Source of the DNA: Paenibacillus faecalis
GTDB lineage: Bacteria > Bacillota > Bacilli > Paenibacillales > Paenibacillaceae
DNA: 64,000 bases
Direction of reading: 5' to 3'
Assembly (NCBI RefSeq): GCF_900289175.1
Contig: NZ_LT985747.1
Coordinates: 2,895,761-2,959,760, forward strand
Shown here: piece after piece, positions 8,930 to 18,061 of the stretch
How the letters are laid out: each line of letters opens with the position of its first letter
Numbering within the stretch: the first letter of the stretch is position 1
Notes under the pieces: model-generated
What the model was told of the DNA's origin: nothing
The model's database searches: none
The model's input: only the letters and a program-made list of their open reading frames with translations
Program-made: the position numbers and the translations under genes

Positions 8930-9529
8930 ATGGCACGTTACACCGGTCCTAAATTTAAATTAAGCCGTCGTGTGGGCATTTCCCTCAGCGGTACTGGAAA
9001 AGAATTAAAACGCCCTTTCCCTCCAGGACAACATGGTCCTAACCAACGGAGAAAAATGAGCAACTACGGAATGCAGCTTCAAGAAAAGCAAAAACTGCGT
9101 CATATGTATGGTCTGGGTGAAAAGCAATTCCGCACCCTCTTCGATAAAGCAACGAAAATGAAAGGTATTGCCGGTGAGAACTTTATGTTCATGCTTGAAA
9201 GCCGTCTCGACAACCTCGTGTATCGTCTGGGCTTCAGTAACTCCCGTCCAGGTGCACGTCAGCTTGTTTCACACGGTCATATCACAGTAAACGGCAAGAA
9301 AGTGGACATCGCTTCTTATGCTGTTTCACCAGGTGATGTTATCGGTCTTCGTGAAAGAAGCCGTAACCTTTCTGCGATCAAAGAAGCATTGGCTAACCGT
9401 GTACATCTGCCTGCTTACCTTGAATACGATGAAACGGCAATGGAAGGCAAGTACATCCGTCTGCCAGAGCGTTCCGAATTGTCTCAAGACATCGACGAGA
9501 CACAAATCGTCGAATTTTACAACCGTTAA
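8930..9529 (+). CDS. rpsD: 30S ribosomal protein S4
   Basis: This 199-residue protein is S4, a primary 16S rRNA-binding protein of the small subunit body and the usual autoregulator of its own gene in Firmicutes. The N terminus reads [15 protein letters not shown]. The S4 RNA-binding domain (about residues 90-155) contains [13 protein letters not shown] and [17 protein letters not shown] features ([16 protein letters not shown]). The short N-terminal region without a full zinc-type cysteine cluster is the Cys-minus form common in Bacilli. It is monocistronic with its own promoter, leader and terminator. Confidence 0.97.
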   Translation: MARYTGPKFKLSRRVGISLSGTGKELKRPFPPGQHGPNQRRKMSNYGMQLQEKQKLRHMYGLGEKQFRTLFDKATKMKGIAGENFMFMLESRLDNLVYRLGFSNSRPGARQLVSHGHITVNGKKVDIASYAVSPGDVIGLRERSRNLSAIKEALANRVHLPAYLEYDETAMEGKYIRLPERSELSQDIDETQIVEFYNR

Positions 9530-9540
9530 TGATGTGCAAA

Positions 9541-9574
9541 ACCCGGAAGTTTTTACTTCCGGGTTTTTATTTTG
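9541..9574 (+). terminator. Intrinsic terminator of rpsD
   Basis: ACCCGGAAGT (9541-9550) and ACTTCCGGGT (9555-9564) form a perfect 10-bp stem with a TTTT loop, followed by TTTTATTTT. Confidence 0.9.
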
Positions 9575-9711
9575 CCTGTACATTGTGAATAAAAACACCT
9601 CCATCATAAAAGCATGCGCCGATCCTGTCACCTGTAACAACCAACTGACTTTATAATTCCGTAAAATGGGAACCGAAGGATGCGATATGATGATTCAAAA
9701 CCGGCGATTTA

Positions 9712-9720
9712 TGCTATAAT
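9712..9720 (+). promoter_or_regulatory. Extended -10 promoter element before the PBP gene
   Basis: TGCTATAAT lies 30 bases upstream of the ATG at 9750. No good -35 box is visible at the usual distance. The ribosome binding site AAAGGAGGAG follows. Confidence 0.5.
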
Positions 9721-9749
9721 AGGTGCGTTAAAAGGAGGAGTAAACATTC

Positions 9750-12700
9750 ATGGTTGAGGATAAAAAACAAGAGCCTGACAACAAACGCCCTCCTAAAAAG
9801 AGGTCCATTATACGAAAATTTGGATCAGTACTGGGCTGGCTCTTTGTGATTGGCTTGATGGGAACACTGTTCGTCGGAGGAGCCCTCTACGGATATGTAG
9901 CCTATACCGTAAAAGATGAACCTGTAAGATCAAGAGCTCTCATTGAACAAAAAATAGACGATAACGCCGTTACTGGCTTCGCCTACTTTAATGACGGCTC
10001 CCCGATCGGGCAGCTTCGGACTGAAGAAGACCGACGCCCCGTAACCTATGAAGAGATCCCCCAAATTGTCATTGATGCGGTTATATCCATAGAAGATAAT
10101 CGTTTTTTTACACATAAAGGGGTCGACTACCGAGGTACTGCCCGTGCCGTCAAGCAGCAGCTTCTGAATGAACCGATTCAGACAGGCGGCAGTACGATTA
10201 CACAGCAGCTTGCAAGGCAAGTCTTTTTAAGCCGTGAAAAGACAAGCGACCGGAAAATAAAAGAAATTTTGCTGGCACTTCGCCTGGAACGCTTTTTGAC
10301 TAAAGAACAAATCCTAACTGCCTATTTGAACAAAGTACCTTTCGGAAACGGTTCAAACGGCTATAATGTTTTCGGTATTAAAGCGGCAGCAAAAGGTATT
10401 TTTAACATCAATGATCTTGATAAACTGAATATCGCCCAAGCGGCCTATTTAGCAGGTCTTCCGCAGCTTCCCTCCGCCTACTCGGCGTTTAACGGCGTCG
10501 GTGAATTTAATGAGGAGGGCTTCGAGCGTGCTGTGAAGCGACAGCAGCTTGTGCTTGACCGCATGCTTGAGGAGGGTAAAATCACCCCTGCTGAACATAA
10601 GGAAGCGAAGGAGTTCGACATTAAAAAGTCACTTGCTCCGCGTACACAAAAAGCCTACGTAACTTATCCATATCTAATGATGGAGGTTGAGCGACAAGCT
10701 TCTAAAATTCTTATGGAGCTGAACAATCCGGAGGTCGATGTAGAGCAAACGAAAGAAAACGGCGACAAGATGGATGAGGCGCGAGCTGAACTGAGCACCG
10801 GCGGATATCGGATTTACACAACCATAGACCGCACCATTTACGGATCCATGCGCAAAATTGCGGAAGATGACAGTAACTTCTACCCTGACAGTAAAACCAA
10901 AGGGAAAGAACAAGTCGCAGCCATGATGATCGATAATAAAACCGGCGCCATCCTGGGTATGATCGAAGGCCGGGATTTCAAAACAGAAGAAACGAACTAT
11001 GCTACCCAAATGATTCGCCAGCCGGGTTCGGCCATGAAGCCAATAGCCGCTTACCTGCCCGCGCTGGAAGCAGGCAAGGTACAGCCAGCAAGCATTGTGG
11101 ATGATTCTCCGATTATTTTGAGGGATTATTCGAAGGGATACCATATTCCACAAAATGTTTACACGGGATACAAGGGGCTTATGACGGCCCGTGAGGCACT
11201 GAACGACTCTGTTAACACCGTAGCGCTGAAGCTGTATAACGAAAGCATAGGAATCGAGAATGCTTTGGATTTCTCCAAAAAGCTCGGCATTACAACGTTG
11301 GTTGAAGAAGACTACTCTGCTGCAACAGGGGTTCTGGGCGGATTCAAATACGGGGTTTCTGTCGAGGAATTGACCAACGCCTACAGCTCGATCGGCAATC
11401 AAGGGGATTTTGTCGATGCTTATATGATCGAGAAGATTGTAGATTCGGAAGGGAAAATTGTATATCAGCATGAACCTGATCCTGTCCAGGTATATTCAGA
11501 TCAGACTGCTTACCTGATGACCGATATGCTTCGCACCGTTATCACTAACGGTTCAGGCAGCACGGTTCGCAACAACTACAAACACTTTAACTCAATACCA
11601 ATTGCCGGTAAAACAGGCTCCACCCAAGACTATGGAGACAGTTGGTTTATGGGCTATACGCCTGACGTTACTCTGGGTGTTTGGGTCGGATATAAGTACC
11701 CGACTCATAAACTGGAAAGACCGCAGCGAACCCATTCACAGAGCATTTGGGCCAAGATCATGAATGAAGCTATCAATCTAAAGCCTGACCTGTTCCCGAC
11801 AAAAGAATTTAAAAAACCTGAAGGGATCGTAACCAAAACTGTATCAGCATACAGCGGGAAGCTGCCGTCCCAGATGACTGACAAGTTTGTAACAGATATT
11901 TTCAATGCCAAATTTGTGCCTACAGAATCAGACGACAGTCTGGCAAAGGCGAAATATATCACTTATAAAGGCGCCAACTATATACCACGAGATGGAACGC
12001 CTGAAGATTTTCTTAACGAGCAGATCGTCATTAAACGGGAAAAACCGATTGATGAGCTAATCAAGGAGCTTGAGGCGGCATTAGCCGTCATGAAGGGCAA
12101 GCGGATGCCGCTGGAATACTATATTCCTCGTGATGCCAACAAAGGCATGCCGACCAAGGTCGATCCAAGGGTGGATGACGGAAAAGCACCTACGCCTCCG
12201 AAAAATCTGAATTATTCAGGCGGCGTGATTACCTTTTCGCCAAGCGGATCACCGGATGTTGTCGGGTACAGACTGTACCGCTCCGTGAATGGAGGTCCGT
12301 TTGCTAACCAGGGTCAAGTTGTTATGGCAGACGGGGCCAAACAATTTAACACTTCCGGAGGCTATAACACATCCTACTACATCGTTGCAGTGGACGTAGC
12401 AGGCAAGGTCTCTGAACCAAGCGAAATCGTCGGTACTGGCCAGGGACCTGATCCAAATCAAATACCGGATGGGGAGAATGAAGCAGAAGACGTAACCCCT
12501 GATGAAGGAACGCAAGAAACGCCTGACAGCGGTTCTCAGGAGTCAACCTCCCTGCCTCAACAGCCGAGTCAACTAAACATCCAGGCTACGCCTGAAGGGT
12601 TTCGGGCGACCTGGAGGGCTAATCCTTCTCAGGACGGAGTAAGCTTGTATCATATTTATTACAGCCCTAACAATGATGGAATTTATCAGCTGATCGGAAC

Positions 12701-12824
12701 GAGTCAAACGAACGAATTTAATTTCAGTTCCAGCTCCCCGATTAGCGGTACATTCCGGGTTACGGCTATCAATCAGAATGGAGAATCTTCAGCTTCGCCC
12801 ACTGTTTTTTTCGAAAAGAAATAA
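9750..12824 (+). CDS. ponA: Class A penicillin-binding protein with C-terminal FN3 domains
   Basis: This 1024-residue bifunctional peptidoglycan synthase is anchored by one membrane segment near residues 28-52. The GT51 transglycosylase domain shows EDNRFFTHKGVD near 114 and GGSTITQQLARQ near 145. The transpeptidase domain has the SxxK serine in PGSAMKP near 427, the SVN motif near 486 and KTGS near 620. A Pro-rich linker leads to two fibronectin type III-like modules (about 810-890 and 935-1024), separated by an acidic Glu/Thr/Pro-rich spacer. B. subtilis PBP1 (ponA) also has a C-terminal FN3. The protein is longer than typical PBP1a (about 900 residues) because of the second module. It is monocistronic. 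Confidence 0.92.
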   Translation: MVEDKKQEPDNKRPPKKRSIIRKFGSVLGWLFVIGLMGTLFVGGALYGYVAYTVKDEPVRSRALIEQKIDDNAVTGFAYFNDGSPIGQLRTEEDRRPVTYEEIPQIVIDAVISIEDNRFFTHKGVDYRGTARAVKQQLLNEPIQTGGSTITQQLARQVFLSREKTSDRKIKEILLALRLERFLTKEQILTAYLNKVPFGNGSNGYNVFGIKAAAKGIFNINDLDKLNIAQAAYLAGLPQLPSAYSAFNGVGEFNEEGFERAVKRQQLVLDRMLEEGKITPAEHKEAKEFDIKKSLAPRTQKAYVTYPYLMMEVERQASKILMELNNPEVDVEQTKENGDKMDEARAELSTGGYRIYTTIDRTIYGSMRKIAEDDSNFYPDSKTKGKEQVAAMMIDNKTGAILGMIEGRDFKTEETNYATQMIRQPGSAMKPIAAYLPALEAGKVQPASIVDDSPIILRDYSKGYHIPQNVYTGYKGLMTAREALNDSVNTVALKLYNESIGIENALDFSKKLGITTLVEEDYSAATGVLGGFKYGVSVEELTNAYSSIGNQGDFVDAYMIEKIVDSEGKIVYQHEPDPVQVYSDQTAYLMTDMLRTVITNGSGSTVRNNYKHFNSIPIAGKTGSTQDYGDSWFMGYTPDVTLGVWVGYKYPTHKLERPQRTHSQSIWAKIMNEAINLKPDLFPTKEFKKPEGIVTKTVSAYSGKLPSQMTDKFVTDIFNAKFVPTESDDSLAKAKYITYKGANYIPRDGTPEDFLNEQIVIKREKPIDELIKELEAALAVMKGKRMPLEYYIPRDANKGMPTKVDPRVDDGKAPTPPKNLNYSGGVITFSPSGSPDVVGYRLYRSVNGGPFANQGQVVMADGAKQFNTSGGYNTSYYIVAVDVAGKVSEPSEIVGTGQGPDPNQIPDGENEAEDVTPDEGTQETPDSGSQESTSLPQQPSQLNIQATPEGFRATWRANPSQDGVSLYHIYYSPNNDGIYQLIGTSQTNEFNFSSSSPISGTFRVTAINQNGESSASPTVFFEKK

Positions 12825-12840
12825 GCAGATCTAAACAAAG

Positions 12841-12888
12841 AAGGGATGTCCCAAGGTCCAATGACCAGAGGGACATCCCTTTCTTTTT
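12841..12888. terminator. Bidirectional terminator between the PBP gene and acsA
   Basis: AAGGGATGTCCC (12841-12852) pairs with GGGACATCCCTT (12870-12882). A T-rich tail follows on the plus strand. The two flanking genes are convergent. Confidence 0.85.
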
Positions 12889-12930
12889 GTATCAGGAGAC
12901 TTCCTTCAGTCCCCTTGAATCCGGATAGAA

Positions 12931-14655
12931 TCAATCCTCAATCGTTGACAGATCCCCTGTTGGCAAATCCAGCTCCCACGCTTTCAGAACACGGCGCATA
13001 ATCTTACCTGAGCGCGTCTTCGGCAGTTTATCCTTAAACTCTATTTCCCGCGGAGCAGCGTGAGCGGACAGCCCTTCTTTTACAAAACGGTAAATCTCAT
13101 CCTTAAGCTCCTGTGTAGGCTCATATCCTTCTCGCAGGGAGATAAACGCCTTGATTATCTCGCCTCTGGTGACGTCAGGCTTTCCGATTACACCTGCCTC
13201 CGCTACGGCTGGATGCTCTACCAGCTTGCTCTCCACTTCAAAAGGTCCGATCCTCTCACCGGAGGAATTGATAACATCATCTATTCGACCTTGGAACCAG
13301 AAGTACCCCTCTTCGTCCATATATGCAGAGTCACCGGACACATACCAGCCCGGAAACCTAAAATATTCCTCATATTTGGAAGGATTGTTCCAGATTTTTC
13401 TCATCATGGACGGCCATTCTGTCTTGATCGCGAGGTTCCCCATCGTATATGGCGGCGCCTCCCGTCCGTGATCATCAAGAATGGCTGCGGTGATACCCGG
13501 CAACGGACGCCCCATCGACCCCGGCTTGATCGCCATACTCGGATAGTTACAGATCAATTGTCCCCCGGTCTCTGTCATCCACCATGTGTCATGAATACGA
13601 TGCTTATATACTTTATAGCCCCATCGTACAACCTCAGGGTTCAATGGCTCTCCTACGGACAACACATGACGCAGGCTGCTCAAATCATAGTTAGAGATCA
13701 AGTCCGAACCTGCTCCCATCAACATACGAAATGCAGTAGGAGCACTGTACCATACCGATACCTTATTTTTCTCCAGCGTCCCGTACCAATCCTGCGGACT
13801 AAAACGCCCGCCGCGAATCACATTCGTTACTCCATGCAGCCACGGGGCAAAAATACCGTAAGAAGTTCCGGTAACCCAACCCGGGTCCGCGGTACACCAG
13901 TAAATATCATCTTCCCGGAGATCGAGAACTACCTTGCCTGTATAGTAATGCTGAATCATCGCATTATGCACATGATATACGCCTTTAGGTCTGCCTGTAG
14001 AACCAGAAGTATAATGCATAATCAATCCGTCTTCCCGGTCCACCCATTCGATCTTTAGATCAGATGAAGCACTTTCCATTTCACTGAAAAAATCAATTAG
14101 ACGTTCGTCTTCCTCTGTGTTCTCGCCAACAACGAATATATGCTTCAATTGCGGCAGCTCATTACGTTTAACACGAGATAACAAAGCAGGCGTTGTAACA
14201 AGCGCTACCGCGCCGCTATCCTCCAGTCGGTCCTTGACTGCAGTTTCCATAAATGCTTCGAACAATGGGCCTACAACAGCCCCTACCTTCAAAATACCAA
14301 ACAAGCTGACATATAACTCGGGACTGCGCGGCATAAAAATGAAAACCCGCTCGCCTTTTTTAATGCCGTATTTCCGAAGAATATTTCCGAATTTATCAGA
14401 TTGTTCCTTCAATTGGGCAAAGGTGAATGCCTCATCTCTCGTTGCATCACTATACAACAGCGCTGTTTTCTCTCCTCGTCCCTCTGCTACATGTCGATCG
14501 ATTGCTTCGTACGCCATGTTGACTTTCCCTGTCTCATACCAAGTGAAGTGGCGCTCGATCTCATCCCAGGAAAACCGGGCGACGGCTTGCTCGTAATCGC
14601 TCATATTCGCAGTTGATACTTCACTCGGCAATACTTCACTATGCGTTTGATTCAT
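12931..14655 (-). CDS. acsA: Acetyl-CoA synthetase
   Basis: This 574-residue AMP-forming acetyl-CoA synthetase turns acetate, ATP and CoA into acetyl-CoA through acetyl-AMP. Adenylate-forming signatures are present: YTSGSTGRPKGV near residue 213, WWMTETGG near 360 and GRIDDVINSSGERIGPFEVE near 455. The C-terminal catalytic lysine is in PKTRSGKIMRR, the site acetylated by AcuA in Bacillus. The start at 14655 has a GAGGAGG site. It is divergent from acuA, as in B. subtilis. A cre-like box in its 5' region suggests catabolite repression by CcpA. Confidence 0.95.
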   Translation of the reverse strand: MNQTHSEVLPSEVSTANMSDYEQAVARFSWDEIERHFTWYETGKVNMAYEAIDRHVAEGRGEKTALLYSDATRDEAFTFAQLKEQSDKFGNILRKYGIKKGERVFIFMPRSPELYVSLFGILKVGAVVGPLFEAFMETAVKDRLEDSGAVALVTTPALLSRVKRNELPQLKHIFVVGENTEEDERLIDFFSEMESASSDLKIEWVDREDGLIMHYTSGSTGRPKGVYHVHNAMIQHYYTGKVVLDLREDDIYWCTADPGWVTGTSYGIFAPWLHGVTNVIRGGRFSPQDWYGTLEKNKVSVWYSAPTAFRMLMGAGSDLISNYDLSSLRHVLSVGEPLNPEVVRWGYKVYKHRIHDTWWMTETGGQLICNYPSMAIKPGSMGRPLPGITAAILDDHGREAPPYTMGNLAIKTEWPSMMRKIWNNPSKYEEYFRFPGWYVSGDSAYMDEEGYFWFQGRIDDVINSSGERIGPFEVESKLVEHPAVAEAGVIGKPDVTRGEIIKAFISLREGYEPTQELKDEIYRFVKEGLSAHAAPREIEFKDKLPKTRSGKIMRRVLKAWELDLPTGDLSTIED

Positions 14656-14694
14656 GATTTCATCCTCCTCATTCTTGAATCGTTCTCTACTTGT

Positions 14695-14708
14695 GGACAG
14701 CGCTTCCA
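14695..14708 (-). promoter_or_regulatory. Candidate cre box (CcpA) in the acsA 5' region
   Basis: GGACAGCGCTTCCA matches the cre core TGAAAGCGCTTACA at 11 of 14 positions, including the central AGCGCTT. It lies about 40-50 bases before the acsA start codon, where it could block transcription. B. subtilis acsA is CcpA-repressed. Confidence 0.55.
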
Positions 14709-14786
14709 GATGCTATAAATAAAGCATTAGAATTCACAAACGAAAGGTCGTCTTGAGGTTTCAATCATCGTGCATAGACCCAAGGT

Positions 14787-14808
14787 TTTCGGGGAATCCT
14801 CCCCGAAA
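14787..14808. repeat. Perfect 9-bp inverted repeat between acsA and acuA
   Basis: TTTCGGGGA (14787-14795) and TCCCCGAAA (14800-14808) are perfect arms with a 4-nt loop in the divergent promoter region. It may be an operator or an RNA hairpin. No regulator could be assigned. Confidence 0.6.
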
Positions 14809-14936
14809 GTCAATAATATAATTGTGAAGGTTTTATGTCGAAGTGATTATATCATAGGTAACGATTTCCTGTCATTGCTTTTCATTTTTTTATTTTTTTG
14901 CTATAAGTAGGGTATGTACTTGAAAGGAGCGTACCG

Positions 14937-15569
14937 ATGGAACACTGTAAGTTGTACAGGTCTCATCTCTTGTTCCCTGAAGACCGCCGTCTGATTGTTG
15001 AAGGCCCCGTACCGCCCGAGCGTCTCTCAAAATTATCGATGCATCCTGATCTCAATGCTTTTCGCCGCCCTCCAGAACAGCATGAAGCACTGGTCGAAAT
15101 AGCTGGGTTACCTGAAGGAAGAATTATTATTACTCGCGACGAAGAAACCATTGTGGGATATGTAACCTTTCACTATCCTGATGAACAAGAACGATGGTCA
15201 CAAGGAAACATGGAGGATTTGATCGAGCTTGGAGCCATTGAAGTAGCGAATGATTACCGTTCATTAGGACTCGGCCAAAAAATGATCAAAACTGCTTTTG
15301 AAGATGAACAATTGGAGCAGTATATCGTATTTACAACGGAATATTACTGGCATTGGGATCTGAAGGGAAGCGGATTAAACGTATGGGATTACCGGAAAAT
15401 GATGGAAAGGCTGATGAAAGTCGTAGACATGGAATGGTATGCCACCGATGATCCGGAAATTTGTTCCCACCCCGCTAACTGCCTCATGGTAAAAATCGGG
15501 AAAAAGGTACCTCTGTCTTCTCAAGAGCAATTTGACCGCATTCGATTCCAGCAACGATTTATGTATTAA
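14937..15569 (+). CDS. acuA: Acetoin utilization protein AcuA, GNAT acetyltransferase
   Basis: This 210-residue GNAT-type protein acetyltransferase inactivates AcsA by acetylating its catalytic lysine in Bacillus. Identity with B. subtilis AcuA is high throughout. It includes HEALVEIAGLPEGRIII near residue 43, GNMEDLIELGAIEV near 90, TTEYYWHWDLKG near 128 and the C-terminal QQRFMY. The ATG at 14937 follows GAAAGGAG. It is divergent from its substrate gene acsA. The usual downstream acuB and acuC (the deacetylase) are absent, since mtnN lies convergently next to it. Confidence 0.95.
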   Translation: MEHCKLYRSHLLFPEDRRLIVEGPVPPERLSKLSMHPDLNAFRRPPEQHEALVEIAGLPEGRIIITRDEETIVGYVTFHYPDEQERWSQGNMEDLIELGAIEVANDYRSLGLGQKMIKTAFEDEQLEQYIVFTTEYYWHWDLKGSGLNVWDYRKMMERLMKVVDMEWYATDDPEICSHPANCLMVKIGKKVPLSSQEQFDRIRFQQRFMY

Positions 15570-15591
15570 TGAAACCTGGATATAGTTAAAC

Positions 15592-15634
15592 GAAAACGGC
15601 ACTGTCGTCCAAATAGGGCAACAGCGCCGTTTTC
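15592..15634. terminator. Bidirectional terminator between acuA and mtnN
   Basis: GAAAACGGC (15592-15600) pairs with GCCGTTTTC (15626-15634), with a further internal ACTGT/ACAGC pairing. The flanking genes are convergent. Confidence 0.75.
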
Positions 15635-15678
15635 AACATAAATGCGGAATATGATTTCCTCGATGGGCAGGACCTGTT

Positions 15679-16383
15679 TTACAAGTGATTCAACATGTGG
15701 CTGACAATAGAATGAGACCGTTCGGAAGCTTTAACAGTAAATTCAGCAAAATTGACATGCGCCGATCCGTCCGCTTTGTCTGACATGGAGCGTATCACCA
15801 CATAAGGGGTGCCATTCATATAACAGACCTGGGCAACAGCCGCCCCTTCCATTTCCGCACAAGCACCGTTCAATTGCTTATACAGCGTCTGTACGGTGTC
15901 TCTGCTGGCGATAAACTGATCCCCTGACAGAACCTTCCCTATAAGGTATTCGTCCCTTGCAAGCTCCTTACAAGCGTTCTCTGCAAGGCTGATCAAACGC
16001 TCGTCTGCTGGAAAATCAGAAACATCCTGATAAGGAATGATCCCGCGATCAAATCCAAGCGGCGTGACATCCATATCATGCTGCATACACGAAGAGGATA
16101 TGACGATATCCCCAATATTCAATCGAGGATCAAGAGCGCCGGCCACACCTGTAAACAACACATGAGATACACCAAAATGATCAATCAAAATCTGGGTCGT
16201 CACTGCCGCATTCACCTTGCCAACACCTGACTTACATACTACAACCTGCCGCCCTTGCAACGTGCCTGAAATGTAATTTATGCCGGCTCTCGATACTTCT
16301 TCTCTGCTCTCCATCTGAGACAAAAGCAGCTTAATCTCCTCATCCATTGCACCAATTAAACCAATTACTGAAGTTGACATCAT
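15679..16383 (-). CDS. mtnN: 5'-methylthioadenosine/S-adenosylhomocysteine nucleosidase
   Basis: This 234-residue nucleosidase of the PNP/UDP fold hydrolyses methylthioadenosine and S-adenosylhomocysteine, releasing adenine. It supports methionine salvage and clears polyamine and methylation by-products. Family marks are GLIGAMDEEI at the N terminus (catalytic Glu), GVGKVNAA near 53, the MEGAA substrate-binding Glu near 174 and SDKAD with the catalytic Asp near 197. Two ATG codons are adjacent; the first is well spaced from AAAGGGG. It is a single gene. speA in the same window would be one source of polyamine-derived substrate. Confidence 0.95.
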   Translation of the reverse strand: MMSTSVIGLIGAMDEEIKLLLSQMESREEVSRAGINYISGTLQGRQVVVCKSGVGKVNAAVTTQILIDHFGVSHVLFTGVAGALDPRLNIGDIVISSSCMQHDMDVTPLGFDRGIIPYQDVSDFPADERLISLAENACKELARDEYLIGKVLSGDQFIASRDTVQTLYKQLNGACAEMEGAAVAQVCYMNGTPYVVIRSMSDKADGSAHVNFAEFTVKASERSHSIVSHMLNHL

Positions 16384-16462
16384 TCCTTATACCCCTTTCG
16401 CTCTTCCATATCCACGGTATAGCCTTTTCGGACGGAAAATTGCTATTTATTTCGAGCAGTAG

Positions 16463-16488
16463 AAAAAAGCTCCTTAAAGGAGCTTTTT
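16463..16488 (-). terminator. Intrinsic terminator of ccpA
   Basis: This is a 26-base hairpin whose arms AAAAAGCTCCTT and AAGGAGCTTTTT are perfectly complementary, so U-runs are present in both directions. It lies 20 bases after the ccpA stop. Confidence 0.85.
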
Positions 16489-16508
16489 CTAAATGTATAT
16501 CCTATGAA

Positions 16509-17519
16509 CTATTCGTTTACATGACTGACAGAAAGGCGGAGAATGGTCTCATGCGGTAAAATAACACGAGAGTTTTCCACGTTTTCTTTCTTCATCAGCT
16601 TCGTGAGCAAACGCATGGCCACCGCTCCCAAGTCATACATCGGCTGAGCCACTGTCGTCAGCAACGGACGAACCATGGACGCCATACGGATATTGTCAAC
16701 ACTGATGATCGAGAAATCATCCGGAACCTTATAACCCTCGTCCTGGATGCTGTGAATTGCTCCAATCGCCATTTCGTCAGTTGCTGCGAAAATAGCGGTT
16801 GGCTTTTTCTTCAAACCGAGGAAATACTTCATGGCTTCTACGCCGGATTCATAACGATAGTTGCCAATGCGCACAAGATCCTCCTGGTATTCAATTCCAG
16901 CCGCTTCAAGCGCCTTCTTATAACCATGGAAACGAGCATAACCGTTAGCCGGATCTTGGAGAGTACCGCTGATCATTGCGATCTCACGGTGTCCATGCCG
17001 GATCAGTGTATTTACTGCATCAAAAGCAGCCTGCTCATGATCGATGTCAACCGAAGGGTATGAGTCCCTCTCATCACGGGTTGCACAAAGAACAATCGGC
17101 ACAGACGATGTCTGAAAAGCCTGGATGTGCTCGTCCGTCACAGTTCCACCCATGAACAAGAGCCCGTCCACCTGCTTTTCGAGCAATGTATTAATAACTC
17201 GAATTTCTTTTTCCTTCCGCTTGTCGGCGTTACATAAAATAATATTGTAATGGTACATGTTGGCGATATCTTCGATCCCCCGGGCAATTTCAGCGAAAAT
17301 AGAGTTCGAAATATCTGGGATTACAACGCCGACAGTTGTAGTCTTTTTGCTGGCCAGACCTCGGGCCACCGCATTCGGACGATATCCCAAACGCTCTATT
17401 GCTTCATATACTTTTTTCCGGGTTTGTGGCTTAACGTTAGGGTTATTGTTAACAACCCTCGATACCGTAGCCATGGAAACGCCTGCTTCACGCGCCACAT
17501 CATAAATGGTTACCGTCAA
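16509..17519 (-). CDS. ccpA: Catabolite control protein A
   Basis: This LacI-family regulator of about 336 residues is CcpA, which binds cre boxes together with Ser46-phosphorylated HPr or Crh. The N-terminal helix-turn-helix reads [20 protein letters not shown], followed by the hinge [18 protein letters not shown] and a periplasmic-binding-like core, all near-identical to B. subtilis CcpA. The frame is open to 17555. The TTG at 17519 has GGAGAG seven bases upstream and gives a start aligned with B. subtilis CcpA. The ATG at 17555 has no visible ribosome binding site. The neighbourhood (acsA, acuA, ytxJ) matches Bacillus. Likely targets in this window are acsA and the sugar transporter operon. 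Confidence 0.93.
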   Translation of the reverse strand: MTVTIYDVAREAGVSMATVSRVVNNNPNVKPQTRKKVYEAIERLGYRPNAVARGLASKKTTTVGVVIPDISNSIFAEIARGIEDIANMYHYNIILCNADKRKEKEIRVINTLLEKQVDGLLFMGGTVTDEHIQAFQTSSVPIVLCATRDERDSYPSVDIDHEQAAFDAVNTLIRHGHREIAMISGTLQDPANGYARFHGYKKALEAAGIEYQEDLVRIGNYRYESGVEAMKYFLGLKKKPTAIFAATDEMAIGAIHSIQDEGYKVPDDFSIISVDNIRMASMVRPLLTTVAQPMYDLGAVAMRLLTKLMKKENVENSRVILPHETILRLSVSHVNE

Positions 17520-17620
17520 ATTCCTTCTCTCCATTGCCAATAGATTTTCGTTCATACGTTCAATATAACCAATTAAATTTTATGATACGACAAATTACTG
17601 CATTGTGCAATGATACAGCC

Positions 17621-17968
17621 TTACAGGCTGTTCAATTTACTCCTCAGCGCTTCAGTCGTAATATGGGAATGGGATGTATGCCAGACCGGCGCTCCTTGTT
17701 TTACAACAATAACTTGCGGTGATTCATGCTTAATGCTTAGTACCTCCGCGGCTTCATTTGAGACCGGTCGATCAGAGACTACATCAATCAAAGCGTAGTC
17801 TAGCTGTTCGTTCGGATCATTTTGCAAATAAGCAGTGATCTCCTCGTAAGCTCCGGCACTGATAGGACATCGTGTGCTATGCTTGAACAGCAGCAGCGCC
17901 TTCTGGTGAGATGATTCCAGCGCAGTACGCAATTGTTCGCTTGTAGTCATTTTGGTCATAGTCGCCAT
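17621..17968 (-). CDS. ytxJ: YtxJ-type bacillithiol-system redox protein
   Basis: This 115-residue protein has a thioredoxin-like fold. The FKHSTRCPISAGA segment near residue 28 carries the single active-site cysteine followed by Pro, as in YtxJ (monothiol bacilliredoxin-like, DUF2847). SPQVIVVKQG near 83 has the cis-Pro type motif. YtxJ proteins are assigned to bacillithiol-linked disulfide chemistry in the cytosol. It lies just upstream of ccpA on the same strand, as in Bacillus. Confidence 0.88.
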   Translation of the reverse strand: MATMTKMTTSEQLRTALESSHQKALLLFKHSTRCPISAGAYEEITAYLQNDPNEQLDYALIDVVSDRPVSNEAAEVLSIKHESPQVIVVKQGAPVWHTSHSHITTEALRSKLNSL

Positions 17969-18061
17969 AGGATATACATTCCCTTCATTATATTGAAGTT
18001 CCTACCCTATATCCTAACAAAATGTTCGTGAAAAATCCAACAACCTCGACAAAAATATCAA

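Noticed and set aside
10674..11471. Long minus-strand reading frame (265 codons) opposite the PBP gene
   Set aside because: It lies wholly antisense to conserved transpeptidase-coding sequence, has no ribosome binding site of note and no recognisable protein features.
13060..14058. Long plus-strand reading frame (332 codons) opposite acsA
   Set aside because: It is a codon-bias shadow of the conserved acsA gene; its Cys/His/Arg-rich translation is not protein-like.
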